Assembly (NCBI GenBank): GCA_025352845.1 | Contig: JANXSC010000204.1 | Span: forward strand, 1-15,281 | DNA: 15,281 bases | Source of the DNA: Opitutaceae bacterium | Lineage (GTDB): Bacteria > Verrucomicrobiota > Verrucomicrobiia > Opitutales > Opitutaceae | Direction of reading: 5' to 3' | Notes under the pieces: generated by a model | Database searches by the model: none | What the model was told of the DNA's origin: nothing | What the model saw: the letters and a program-made list of their open reading frames with translations, nothing else | Part shown: positions 8,729 to 15,117 of the stretch, piece after piece | Position numbering within the stretch: position 1 is the stretch's first letter | Layout of the letters: each line of letters begins with the position of its first letter | Program-made: the position numbers and the translations under genes

Positions 8729-10717
8729 TCAGAGCGACTGCGCCGCCGCCACGACGGCCTCGGCCGTGATGCCGAGCTCCTTGAACGCAAGCGGTGCGGG
8801 CGCACTCAGGCCGAAGCGATCGATGCCCACGACCTTGCCGTCGAGGCCGACATACTTGTGCCAGAGGATCGTGACGCCAGCTTCGACCGCGACGCGCCTG
8901 CGGCACGCCGCCGGCAGCACGCTCTCGCGATATTCCGCCGACTGCCGATCGAAGCGCGAGGTGCAGGGCAGCGAGACCACGCGCACGCCGGCGCCGAGCG
9001 TTTTGGCGGCGGCGAGGGCGAGTTGGAGTTCGCTCCCCGTGCCGATGAGGATGTGCGTGAGAGCGGCGGATTCCTTGACGGCAATGTAGCCGCCCTTCGC
9101 CGCGCCCTCGCGGCGGGTTTGCAGCGGAATTTCGTTCAGCATCGGGAGATTTTGGCGCGTGAGCGCGAGCAGGGTCGGACCATCGGTGCGCTCAAGCGCG
9201 GCGGCGAAGGCGCCAGCCGTCTCCTCGGAATCGGCGGGGCGGATGACATCGAGGCCCGGGATGACGCGCAGGCCGGAGATCGTTTCGACGGGCTGGTGGG
9301 TGGGACCATCTTCACCGACGCCGACAGAATCGTGCGTGTAGATGTAGAGGACCGGCAGTTTCGCGAGCGCGGCGAGACGCATCGCCGGGCGCGAATAATC
9401 GGCGAACACGAGGAACGTCGCGATACTCGGGCGGAACAGGCCGTCGTAAGCCACGCCGTTGGCGATGGCCGCCATGCCGTGCTCACGGATGCCGAAGCGG
9501 ATGTTGCGGCCGCCGCGATTCGTCGGATCGAAATCCTTGTCGGCGGCGATGTAGTTGAGCGTGGAGCCGTAGAGATCGGCGCTGCCGCCGAAGAGGAGCG
9601 GCAGTTCCGCGGCGAGCGGCTGGAGCACGTCGCGGCCGGCGGCGCGCGTGGCGAGCTTGGCGTCGGCGGGGAACGCCGGGATTTTTGCGAGGAGCGCGGC
9701 GGCGTTGGGCGCAGTGTTGCGCGATTCGAGGAGCGCGGCTTTTTCGGGATTCGCGGTGGCCCAGGCCTTGAAGGTCTTCGCCCACTTGTTGCAGCCGCGG
9801 ACGAGCCGCTGTTTGTGCGCCGCGAAATACGCGCGCACGTCGTCGCTAACAAAGAAGTGTTGATCGGCGGGCAACCCGAGTGAGGCGCGCGCGGTGTCGG
9901 AGAATTTCGCCCCACCCTCGCCGTGGCCCTTGGCGGTGCCCTGCACTTCGGCGATGCCCTTGCCGATGATCGTCTTTGCGATGAGGAGCTGGGGTTTTCC
10001 GCTCTTGGTTTTCTTCGCCTTGTTGAAGGCCTTCAAAAACGCGGCCATGTCGTGGCCGTCGAAAGTCTGCACGTCCCAACCGATGGCCTTGAAACGCGCG
10101 GCGGCGTTTTCGCTCTGCGTCTTCACCGCCATCGCGTCGAGCGTGACGTCGTTCGAGTCGTATATGAGGATCAGGTTGTCGAGCTTCTGGTGGCCGGCGA
10201 AGGCGCACGCCTCCATCGCGACGCCTTCCTGCATGCAGCCGTCGCCCGCGAGGCACACGACATGGTAATCGAAGATCGGATGCTCGGCGGTGTTGAAGCG
10301 CGCCGCGGCCATCTGGCCCGCGACGGCCATGCCGACGGCGTTGCCGATGCCCTGGCCGAGCGGACCCGTGGTGGCTTCGACACCGGGCGTCTCGTGAAAT
10401 TCCGGGTGGCCGGGCGTCGTGCTGTGCAGCGCGCGGAATCTTTTCACCTGCTCGATCGGCACATCGTAGCCGCTGAGGTGCAGCCAGCCGTAGAGAAACA
10501 TCGAGCCGTGGCCGGCGGAGAGGACGAATCGGTCGCGATTGAGCCAGCGCGGGCGCTCGGGGTTGTGGCTGAGCGCATGGCCGAAGAGCACGGCGCCCAT
10601 TTCCGCGCACCCGAGCGGGAGGCCGAGGTGGCCCGAGGAGCACGCGTGAACCGCGTCGATGGCGAGGCCGCGCGCCTGGTTGGCCGCTTTGGCGAGGAGG
10701 TGAGTTTGCAGCGTCAT
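8729..10717 (-). CDS. tkt: Transketolase
   Basis: This thiamine-diphosphate enzyme moves two-carbon ketol units between sugar phosphates in the pentose phosphate pathway. The 662 aa match full-length bacterial transketolases. The N-terminal domain has the substrate-binding SSGHLGLPLG, the GHGSMFLYGWLHLSGY segment, and the ThDP/metal motif GDG (158-160) with its partner Asn in YDSND (N189). The middle domain has RFGIREHGM with the catalytic Glu (E412) and the YTHDSVGVGEDGPTHQP loop. A C-terminal domain follows. I chose the start at 10717 because MTLQTHLLAKAANQARGLAID is the family-like beginning; an upstream Met at 10813 would translate a repeat. It appears monocistronic, being bounded upstream by the rplS terminator and downstream by palindromes. 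Confidence 0.96.
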   Translation of the reverse strand: MTLQTHLLAKAANQARGLAIDAVHACSSGHLGLPLGCAEMGAVLFGHALSHNPERPRWLNRDRFVLSAGHGSMFLYGWLHLSGYDVPIEQVKRFRALHSTTPGHPEFHETPGVEATTGPLGQGIGNAVGMAVAGQMAAARFNTAEHPIFDYHVVCLAGDGCMQEGVAMEACAFAGHQKLDNLILIYDSNDVTLDAMAVKTQSENAAARFKAIGWDVQTFDGHDMAAFLKAFNKAKKTKSGKPQLLIAKTIIGKGIAEVQGTAKGHGEGGAKFSDTARASLGLPADQHFFVSDDVRAYFAAHKQRLVRGCNKWAKTFKAWATANPEKAALLESRNTAPNAAALLAKIPAFPADAKLATRAAGRDVLQPLAAELPLLFGGSADLYGSTLNYIAADKDFDPTNRGGRNIRFGIREHGMAAIANGVAYDGLFRPSIATFLVFADYSRPAMRLAALAKLPVLYIYTHDSVGVGEDGPTHQPVETISGLRVIPGLDVIRPADSEETAGAFAAALERTDGPTLLALTRQNLPMLNEIPLQTRREGAAKGGYIAVKESAALTHILIGTGSELQLALAAAKTLGAGVRVVSLPCTSRFDRQSAEYRESVLPAACRRRVAVEAGVTILWHKYVGLDGKVVGIDRFGLSAPAPLAFKELGITAEAVVAAAQSL

Positions 10718-10789
10718 GAAAAAATTTGCGCTAGGCGTAGTGCGCGCAGGGGGCGCGGGAAAGCCCGAAGTTTCGTTGCATGCACGTTC

Positions 10790-10845
10790 TTCTGTCATGC
10801 CGAGCGATTGCATTCCTGCGCACGATGAAAGAAATCTCTTTTATC
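10790..10845. repeat. Diverged copy of a GTCAT-C-GAGCG interspersed repeat
   Basis: GTCATGCCGAGCG, followed after a gap by GATGAAAGAAATCTC, resembles the inner motif of the repeat at 1903-1925 (GTCATTCTGAGCG ... GAAGAATCC) in order and orientation, with several changes. It occupies the leader between the rplS terminator and transketolase. The similarity is partial, so the assignment is tentative. No clear promoter for transketolase was identified in the same gap. Confidence 0.35.
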
Positions 10846-10864
10846 GCTCCGGCGGGACTGGCGC

Positions 10865-10898
10865 AAAAAAAAAGGCGAGCCCATGTCGGGCTCGCCTT
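10865..10898 (-). terminator. Rho-independent terminator of the rpsP-trmD-rplS operon
   Basis: On the minus strand a perfect 9-bp stem, GGCGAGCCC / GGGCTCGCC (extended by two A-T pairs), with a 5-nt loop is followed by a run of nine T. It starts about 30 nt after the rplS stop codon. This is a textbook intrinsic terminator and marks the end of the translation operon. Confidence 0.93.
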
Positions 10899-10929
10899 GG
10901 CGAAAATAATTCCGTGCGACTCAGACCGA

Positions 10930-11364
10930 TTATTCGGCCTTGGCGGGAGCGGCGGGTTTGGCGCTCGTGGCGCGGGCGGTTTTTTCCGCCTCGCGTTTCG
11001 CGTGCACCTCGGCGGCGCGATCCTTCTCCTTGACGGCGACCGCGGCCTTGCCGCTGCGACCACGGAGATAATAGAGGCGGGCTTTCATCGGCTCGGACTC
11101 GCGCTCGACCTCGACCTTTTCGATGTTCGGCGAATTGACCGGGAAGACGCGCTCGACGCCCTCGCCGTAGCTCAGGCGGCGCACGGTAAAGGTCTCGTGG
11201 ATGCCGCCGCCCTTGCGCGCGATCACTATGCCGGCGTAAACCTGCACCCGCTCCTTGTCGCCTTCGCGGACCTTCGTGTGCACGCGCACGCCGTCGCCGA
11301 CCTTAAACGGCGCCATATCTTTCTTCACCTGATGGGCGGTGATTTCGTTGATGATCAGATTCAT
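10930..11364 (-). CDS. rplS: 50S ribosomal protein L19
   Basis: L19 is a protein of the large ribosomal subunit, located near the 30S-50S interface. The 144 aa include the family core: KVGDGVRVHTKVREG (about 21-35), the RVQVYAGIVIARKGGGIHETFTVRRLSYGEGVERVFP block (about 39-75), and KARLYYLRGRSGKAA (about 94-108). The last 35 residues form an extra tail rich in Ala, Lys and Glu, longer than in typical L19 (about 115 aa), and probably disordered. It starts 9 nt after the trmD stop, so the two genes are tightly coupled, and it is the last gene before a strong terminator. No Shine-Dalgarno is visible. Confidence 0.97.
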   Translation of the reverse strand: MNLIINEITAHQVKKDMAPFKVGDGVRVHTKVREGDKERVQVYAGIVIARKGGGIHETFTVRRLSYGEGVERVFPVNSPNIEKVEVERESEPMKARLYYLRGRSGKAAVAVKEKDRAAEVHAKREAEKTARATSAKPAAPAKAE

Positions 11365-11373
11365 TGCAGTGAG

Positions 11374-12048
11374 TTAGTTGAGTAAATCGGGTCGGACCTG
11401 ACGGGTTTTTTCCACCTGTCGCGCGTGCCGCCATTTCTCGATTTCGGCATGGTTACCCGAGAGAAGAACCTCGGGAACGGACATGCCTCGAAACTCGGCG
11501 GGACGCGTGTATTGAGGAAAGTCGAGCAACTTGCTGGTGAAGGATTCGTGCGTCAATGACTTTTCCTCCCCGAGCACGCCGGGGATGAAACGCGCCAGCG
11601 CATCGATGACCACGGCGGCGGCGAGCGTGCCGTTCGTGAGCACATAATCGCCGATGGAAATCTCCCGATCGATCACGGTGTCGCGGATGCGCTGATCGAT
11701 TCCCTCGTAATGCCCGCTGAGAAAAATCAGGTGCGTCTCGCGCGCGAGTTCCTGCGCGATCGCCGGCGATAGCGGCACGCCGTCTGGCGTGAGGTAAATC
11801 CGGCGGCAGCCCGGCGTCTGCAATTGCTCGATCGCCGAAAACACCGGCTCGGGCTTGAGCACCATGCCGGCCCCACCGCCGAACGGCCGGTCGTCCGCCG
11901 TGCGATGCTTGTCGGTCGCCCAGCTGCGCAGATCGTGGACCTTCACCACGAGATGCCCCGCTTCGATGCCCTTGCCCAGAATGCTTTCGGTCAGAAAGCC
12001 ATCGAGCATCCGCGGGAAGAGCGTGAGGATGTCGATCGTCAGCGGCAT
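11374..12048 (-). CDS. trmD: tRNA (guanine-N1-)-methyltransferase TrmD
   Basis: TrmD methylates G37 next to the anticodon of certain tRNAs using S-adenosylmethionine, which prevents +1 frameshifting. The 224 aa carry the deep-knot SPOUT signatures: IDILTLFPRML near the N-terminus, RPFGGGAGMVLKPEP (about residues 54-68), FLSGHYEGIDQR and ISIGDYVLTNGTLAAAVVIDA in the knot, and a C-terminal HAEIEKWRHARQ tail. All are well conserved, so the enzyme should be active. I chose the start at 12048 (MPLTIDILTLFP); an in-frame ATG at 12081 adds 11 residues encoded by a repeat. It is the second gene of the operon; rimM, which usually lies before it, is absent. Confidence 0.97.
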   Translation of the reverse strand: MPLTIDILTLFPRMLDGFLTESILGKGIEAGHLVVKVHDLRSWATDKHRTADDRPFGGGAGMVLKPEPVFSAIEQLQTPGCRRIYLTPDGVPLSPAIAQELARETHLIFLSGHYEGIDQRIRDTVIDREISIGDYVLTNGTLAAAVVIDALARFIPGVLGEEKSLTHESFTSKLLDFPQYTRPAEFRGMSVPEVLLSGNHAEIEKWRHARQVEKTRQVRPDLLN

Positions 12049-12069
12049 GATTTTAAAAGGAGAGGATCG

Positions 12070-12187
12070 GTTCACCACCAAGACAGAAGGGCACGGACCT
12101 GTTTTCGCCTACGAAAAAGCCCCGGTTCGCACCGGGGCTGGGGAAATTCTTTGGCCGACCTTTGTGCTCTTCGTGTCTTCGCGATGA
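12070..12187. repeat. Imperfect inverted repeat between rpsP and trmD
   Basis: TTCACCACCAAGACAGAAGGGCAC at the left is mirrored at the right by the complement of TTCATCGCGAAGACACGAAG followed by AGCACAAAGG. The arms are separated by the hairpin at 12113-12139. The motif matches the common 'CACCAAGACACGAAG' interspersed repeats that produce spurious 'HREDTKSTK' peptides. It fills nearly all of the 143-nt gap between rpsP and trmD. Confidence 0.6.
12113..12139 (-). terminator. Terminator- or attenuator-like hairpin between rpsP and trmD
   Basis: On the minus strand AGCCCCGGT-GCGA-ACCGGGGCT forms a perfect 9-bp stem with a GNRA-type tetraloop, followed by four more T (five in a row in total). 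It has the form of an intrinsic terminator with a short T-tract. It lies 50-80 nt after the rpsP stop and 65 nt before trmD, so it could lower trmD-rplS expression relative to rpsP, or act as a partial terminator or RNA stabiliser. Confidence 0.65.
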
Positions 12188-12191
12188 AGAC

Positions 12192-12467
12192 TCAGGCCGA
12201 AGCGGGTGCGGGAGCGGCGGCGGCCGCAGCGCGGCGCGCCTTCTTGATCATGGAGTGCATCGTGTCGGTCGGCAGCGCGCCCTTGCTGAGCCAGTAGTCG
12301 ACCCGGTCCAGCTTCAGCTTGATCGGGTTGCCCTTGGTCTTCGGCGTGTAGGTGCCCAGAAATTCGGCCGGCGCGCCATCGCGGCGCGAACGCGCCTCGG
12401 CGACGACCACGCGATAGAGAGGCTGGTGCACGGAGCCAACCTTGGTGAGACGGATTTTGAGAGCCAT
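12192..12467 (-). CDS. rpsP: 30S ribosomal protein S16
   Basis: S16 is a small-subunit protein needed for 30S assembly. The 91 aa start MALKIRLTKVGSVHQPLYRVVVAEARSRRDG, the canonical S16 N-terminus, followed by FLGTYTP and the DRVDYWLSKGALPTDTMHSMIKKA block. The C-terminus ends in an Ala/Pro-rich tail. I chose the start at 12467 by this homology; an upstream in-frame ATG at 12539 would lie inside the promoter. It is the first gene of the operon, with a TTGACA -35 box about 70 nt upstream. An IS1-like element is inserted immediately beyond that box. Confidence 0.97.
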   Translation of the reverse strand: MALKIRLTKVGSVHQPLYRVVVAEARSRRDGAPAEFLGTYTPKTKGNPIKLKLDRVDYWLSKGALPTDTMHSMIKKARRAAAAAAPAPASA

Positions 12468-12510
12468 GTCGGATGTTTTGCGGAGCGATTCTTGCTGGGA
12501 AAAGCCAAGC

Positions 12511-12539
12511 ACAACACCGTTCCGTCTGCGCTCTGTCAA
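12511..12539 (-). promoter_or_regulatory. Probable sigma-70-type promoter of rpsP
   Basis: On the minus strand a perfect TTGACA (12539-12534) is followed after 17 bp by TGTTGT (12516-12511), a weak -10 box. The leader to the rpsP start is about 40 nt. The mobile-element target duplication ends 7 bp upstream of the -35 box, so the core promoter is intact but any upstream element has been displaced. Confidence 0.55.
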
Positions 12540-12546
12540 GTCCCTT

Positions 12547-12554
12547 GTCCCAAC
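12547..12554. repeat. Left target-site duplication of the IS1-like element
   Basis: The 8 bases GTCCCAAC directly precede the left terminal repeat and recur exactly after the right terminal repeat at 15134-15141. Confidence 0.9.
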
Positions 12555-12571
12555 GGTAGTGTCCTAGTTTG
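12555..12571 (+). repeat. Left terminal inverted repeat of the IS1-like element
   Basis: GGTAGTGTCCTAGTTTG; it matches the right end, read inward, at 15 of 17 positions. Confidence 0.88.
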
Positions 12572-12900
12572 AATTCAGAATTGCCCGCGAGCCGAGTTGG
12601 CATGAGTCCGTGCGAATGGACTTAGAACAACGGGGCCAATTGCTTCGCAAACGCTTCAAAGCGCGGCACCCTTCGCATGATACGAAACCGAAGGCGAAAG
12701 CCTCTCGGCACAAATGGTGCTTTTCCTACGGCACCGGTAAAATCGCCCGTGGCCGAACCGGGCTTGGCGCGCTGACTCACGAGCACTGGCGCAAGGATTG
12801 GATTTCAGAGCCCGACACCAAGCCGCTGCCGGTTCCGAGGCCGTCGCGCAAACAACGCGTCTCGCCGCTTATCAGACTCGCGATGCTTTACCCTGTCAGG
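12572..12900. other. Left interior of the mobile element, no recognised gene
   Basis: This 329-nt stretch lies between the left terminal repeat and the 93-aa gene. It has a plus-strand open frame of 103 aa (12610-12921, very basic) and, antisense to it, a minus-strand frame of up to 54 aa from GTG 12786 to the TAA at 12622, also basic. I recognise neither, and overlapping antisense frames cannot both be relied on. Either could be a remnant of a further passenger gene or non-coding end DNA of the element. Confidence 0.4.
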
Positions 12901-13182
12901 CTACCTCGCCGCAGCGATTGAGGCGCGCACAGCGGTCTGTGCGTCCTTCACCGGCGGAATCTCTAGGACGGTCACAAACTGCGATTCTTTGCCGTCTTGG
13001 TAGCTCCACGCGTAGCAGCGTTTCGCCTTGGGATGGCCTGTGATGGCGAACGCTTCAACGACACCCTCCCACGCGACCTTATCGCCGAACATTTCACGCA
13101 CGGGCACAGACTCAGCGTGCGAAGCAGGACAGCGGTGCATCACTTGCACCGCGTCCCTTAGCTTTTCGATTCGTTCGCTCAT
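12901..13182 (-). CDS. Small conserved-looking protein coupled to the transposase (93 aa, function unknown)
   Basis: The frame begins with ATG at 13182, which overlaps the distal transposase stop as ATGA, a 4-nt coupling, and ends with TAG. The sequence has ordinary globular composition and recognisable short motifs: HRCPASHAESVPVREMF (about 16-32), VAWEGVVEAFAITGHPKAKRCYAWS (about 35-59) and FVTVLEIPPVKDAQTAVRASI. There is no transmembrane segment or signal peptide. The tight coupling inside the element suggests it is a passenger or an accessory transposition protein; I cannot assign a biochemical function. If ribosomes stop at the transposase's internal TGA, coupling to this gene would be lost, so its expression in this copy may depend on other signals. 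Confidence 0.75.
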   Translation of the reverse strand: MSERIEKLRDAVQVMHRCPASHAESVPVREMFGDKVAWEGVVEAFAITGHPKAKRCYAWSYQDGKESQFVTVLEIPPVKDAQTAVRASIAAAR

Positions 13183-14009
13183 GCCTCGATCATTTCAACG
13201 AGATTGCCGACAGTCCACGGAGAACTGACAACACCCGCAGCCATGGCAGGCGTGCAACGGATCGTTTTGTGCATCTTGACGAAGTTGTAGTAGGCGTAGT
13301 GAAGTGCCACGGCAGCTTTGAAGTTTTCCAGCTTCTTGCTGAACGCGTTGGTGAGACGGGAAAGCCGGCGTCAGTGCATACGCAGGGTGTGATTTTGTTT
13401 CTCGATATAACTGGTAGAAATCAGGGAAGTATCGGGGGTTCCACTGATCACCATTTTCTCCACACTCACGACCTCGGGCGGAGAATATCGGCGCTGTTCA
13501 TCCAGTTGCGCGCCGGAAAAGATTTTCACAACTGTCCCGTAGTCCACATCAGTTCCGAATGCCCGTTCGATGGCTCCCTGATAGGTGCGAAGTGCATCGC
13601 TGGAAATCTGCACGCGATGGGAAAGACGAGCGGCAAGGTCTTCGATGAACAGGTCCGCCATGACCTGATTGCGCGCCCCAACAGCGAAGGCGGGAACGAG
13701 CTTCGTTTCAGCATCCAAGGCGATCCAAGTCCAAACGTCACCCATGCCTTCTCCGGCCTCCGTGAGGTTGGCCGTCTTCTGCTTCATGCCCACGAATTCC
13801 CACACTTCGTCAACTTCAATCACGCGGGAGTCGAGATTGCGGAGTTTTTCGTCCATGATCCGTTTGCAACCTTCGCCCATGCGGACGCCAAGGCGCATGA
13901 TAGTGTCGCGGTGAATGCCGGTAACACGCTCGACGCTGCGAATGCTGCTGCCTTCGCAAAGCATGGAAACGACTGCTGCTTTCTTTTCGATAGGGAGGAT
14001 GTTCGCCAT
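13179..14009 (-). pseudogene. IS1-like DDE transposase interrupted by an in-frame TGA
   Basis: The transposase catalyses cutting and joining of the element ends. The frame starts at ATG 14009. An N-terminal helix-turn-helix (about residues 15-41, SIRSVERVTGIHRDTIMRLG) is followed by the catalytic domain with D67 in VIEVDEVWEFVG, D138 in ISSDALRTYQGAI and E203 in YIEKQN. These parallel the IS1 InsB motifs EMDEQWGYVGAK, WMTDGW and IERHN. The frame meets TGA at codon 213 (13371-13373), then continues in the same frame for 63 codons with family-like sequence (RRLSRLTNAFSKKLENF ... CTPAMAAG ... EMIEA) to a TGA that overlaps the 93-aa gene. By comparison with InsB (LRQHLARL) the stop replaces a hydrophobic residue, perhaps Leu (TTA to TGA). 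The truncated 212-aa product keeps D, D and E but loses the conserved SKK tail, so it is probably inactive. Suppression or programmed readthrough cannot be excluded. Confidence 0.85.
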
Positions 14010-14033
14010 GACTTAATGTGAGGTTGACTAAAC

Positions 14034-14075
14034 GTAATACAAGAATACGCTCCATGTCACGTTTTTTCGTATTAC
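14034..14075. promoter_or_regulatory. Inverted repeat in the divergent intergenic centre of the element (candidate operator)
   Basis: GTAATAC (14034-14040) and its reverse complement GTATTAC (14069-14075) are separated by 28 bp. A further AATACG at 14044-14049 repeats part of the left half. They lie in the 70 nt between the transposase start and the start of the ribbon-helix-helix-like gene, so both divergent promoters must be here. A small DNA-binding protein encoded alongside could use these half-sites. Neither promoter is clear to me. Confidence 0.4.
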
Positions 14076-14079
14076 AATT

Positions 14080-14259
14080 ATGAACAAGAAACCTAAGCTA
14101 GGCAGACCAAAACTCCCAAAGAGCGAAGTGAAGAAGGTGTTTCCGGTGCGCCTCACCGATGCCGAGCGCCTATTATTTGAAAAGAAAGCCGCTCAGGAAA
14201 AGCTAACGGTCTCGGAGTGGATTCGGGCGGCACTCAACCAGCGCGCCAGTGTCGCCTAA
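14080..14259 (+). CDS. Small ribbon-helix-helix-like DNA-binding protein (59 aa)
   Basis: ATG 14080 to TAA 14257-14259. A basic N-terminal arm (KKPKLGRPKLPKSE, residues 3-16) is followed by a beta-strand-like VKKVFPVRLTD (17-27) and two helices, AERLLFEKKAAQEK (28-41) and TVSEWIRAALNQ (43-54). Strand, helix, SxWIRxAL-type helix is the layout of ribbon-helix-helix repressors (CopG/Arc/MobC type), which bind DNA as dimers by the strand. Its TAA is immediately followed by the ATG of the HNH-like gene, and it is divergent from the transposase. Likely roles are control of the central promoters or partnership with the nuclease; both are inferences. It is too short for many gene callers. Confidence 0.72.
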   Translation: MNKKPKLGRPKLPKSEVKKVFPVRLTDAERLLFEKKAAQEKLTVSEWIRAALNQRASVA

Positions 14260-15084
14260 ATGGGGCGAAAAGCACGGCCTTCGGGAGGTGCCTGCATCTT
14301 TTGCGAGCGCACTCGCAAGATGTCTAGGGAACACATTTTCGCGCGATAGCTTCACAAATACATCGCTATCTCACCGAAACCGTCACGGCGGTTTTCAAGA
14401 CGCATAAGCGGCTTCGACGCCGCAGGTATGGAGCAATACTCCGCTTTTCACGGGAAGCTAGATCGTGGCGGCGCACACACTAGAAAGCTCAAAATCGTAT
14501 GTGAAGAGTGCAACAACACCTGGATGAGTCGGATTCAGAATGAATCCAAGGATGCTATTTTAAAGATTCATCGGGGCCAGTGGGATTCGATTACTGCTGG
14601 TGACCGGCATAACCTAGCGACTTGGGCCACCATGTTCGCAATGGTAGTCGATTTCATTCAGCCGGATATTGTCGCCATCCCTCAATCCGAGCGAACCAAA
14701 TTCTACAAACTCACCAAGCCTTCCGACAAAGGAATCGTTTGGATCGCGCCCTACTCCGCACGTGATTTAGCTCCTGAATACGACCAGATTGCGATTGGCG
14801 TTTTAGACCGAAGCCAACGACCCCCGGTTCTCTCTGAACCAATAGCACAGATTGTTACGGTCGTTATGGGTGGCATCATTATTCACGTTTGTCACACCAC
14901 CGCGTTTCCGCTTTGGGTTCGGTTGAACAGGGATTACAGCCCACACCTGAACATGCTTCAAATTTGGCCCAACTTTGAAGGTCCGTCGTTTCGCCCAGAA
15001 TTCACGTTTAAGGAAGGGAGTGTCCTTGAACTGACTAAGCTCACCCAAACATTCGTCTGCGGGGGTCAGCAATTTCCGTTTTAG
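14260..15084 (+). pseudogene. HNH-endonuclease-like gene interrupted by an in-frame amber codon
   Basis: The frame opens with ATG 14260, directly after the previous gene's TAA. Codons 12-25 encode CIFC ... SREH, and codons 81-88 encode CEECNNTW. CxxC, then EH, then CxxCN with W, is the metal-binding and active-site layout of an HNH-nuclease family. Codon 30 is TAG (14347-14349) in the context REHIFAR-stop-LHKYI, where related proteins usually have a Trp (TGG), so a single G-to-A change would explain it. The frame then stays open for 244 codons to TAA at 15082-15084. An internal ATG at 14428 would give a 218-aa product lacking the first CxxC and the EH. Codons 31-56 are less protein-like, and a compensated frameshift there is possible. 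The nuclease label rests on motifs only. Confidence 0.72.
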
Positions 15085-15091
15085 CTTGGTC

Positions 15092-15117
15092 GGCATCCCC
15101 GGAAGAATGGGAATGCC
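15092..15117 (+). terminator. Hairpin at the right end of the mobile element
   Basis: GGCATCCCC and GGGAATGCC pair at 8 of 9 positions around an 8-nt loop, starting 7 nt after the HNH-like stop and ending at the right terminal repeat. There is no T-run, so it may be a weak terminator or a structure of the element's end. Confidence 0.4.

Noticed and set aside
12547..12555. 9-bp instead of 8-bp target duplication
   Set aside because: A ninth base (G) agrees, but including it would leave the left end starting GTAG and the right end GGTT. The 8-bp reading gives symmetrical GGT ends.
12109..12603. 164-aa minus-strand frame over rpsP
   Set aside because: It overlaps rpsP in another frame and ends in a repeat-derived 'HREDTKSTK' peptide.
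13371..13373. Selenocysteine or genetic-code reassignment at the transposase TGA
   Set aside because: TGA is used as the normal stop of the pump, adaptor, MarR, transketolase and rpsP genes here, and no adjacent SECIS-like hairpin or Cys-type catalytic site was seen.
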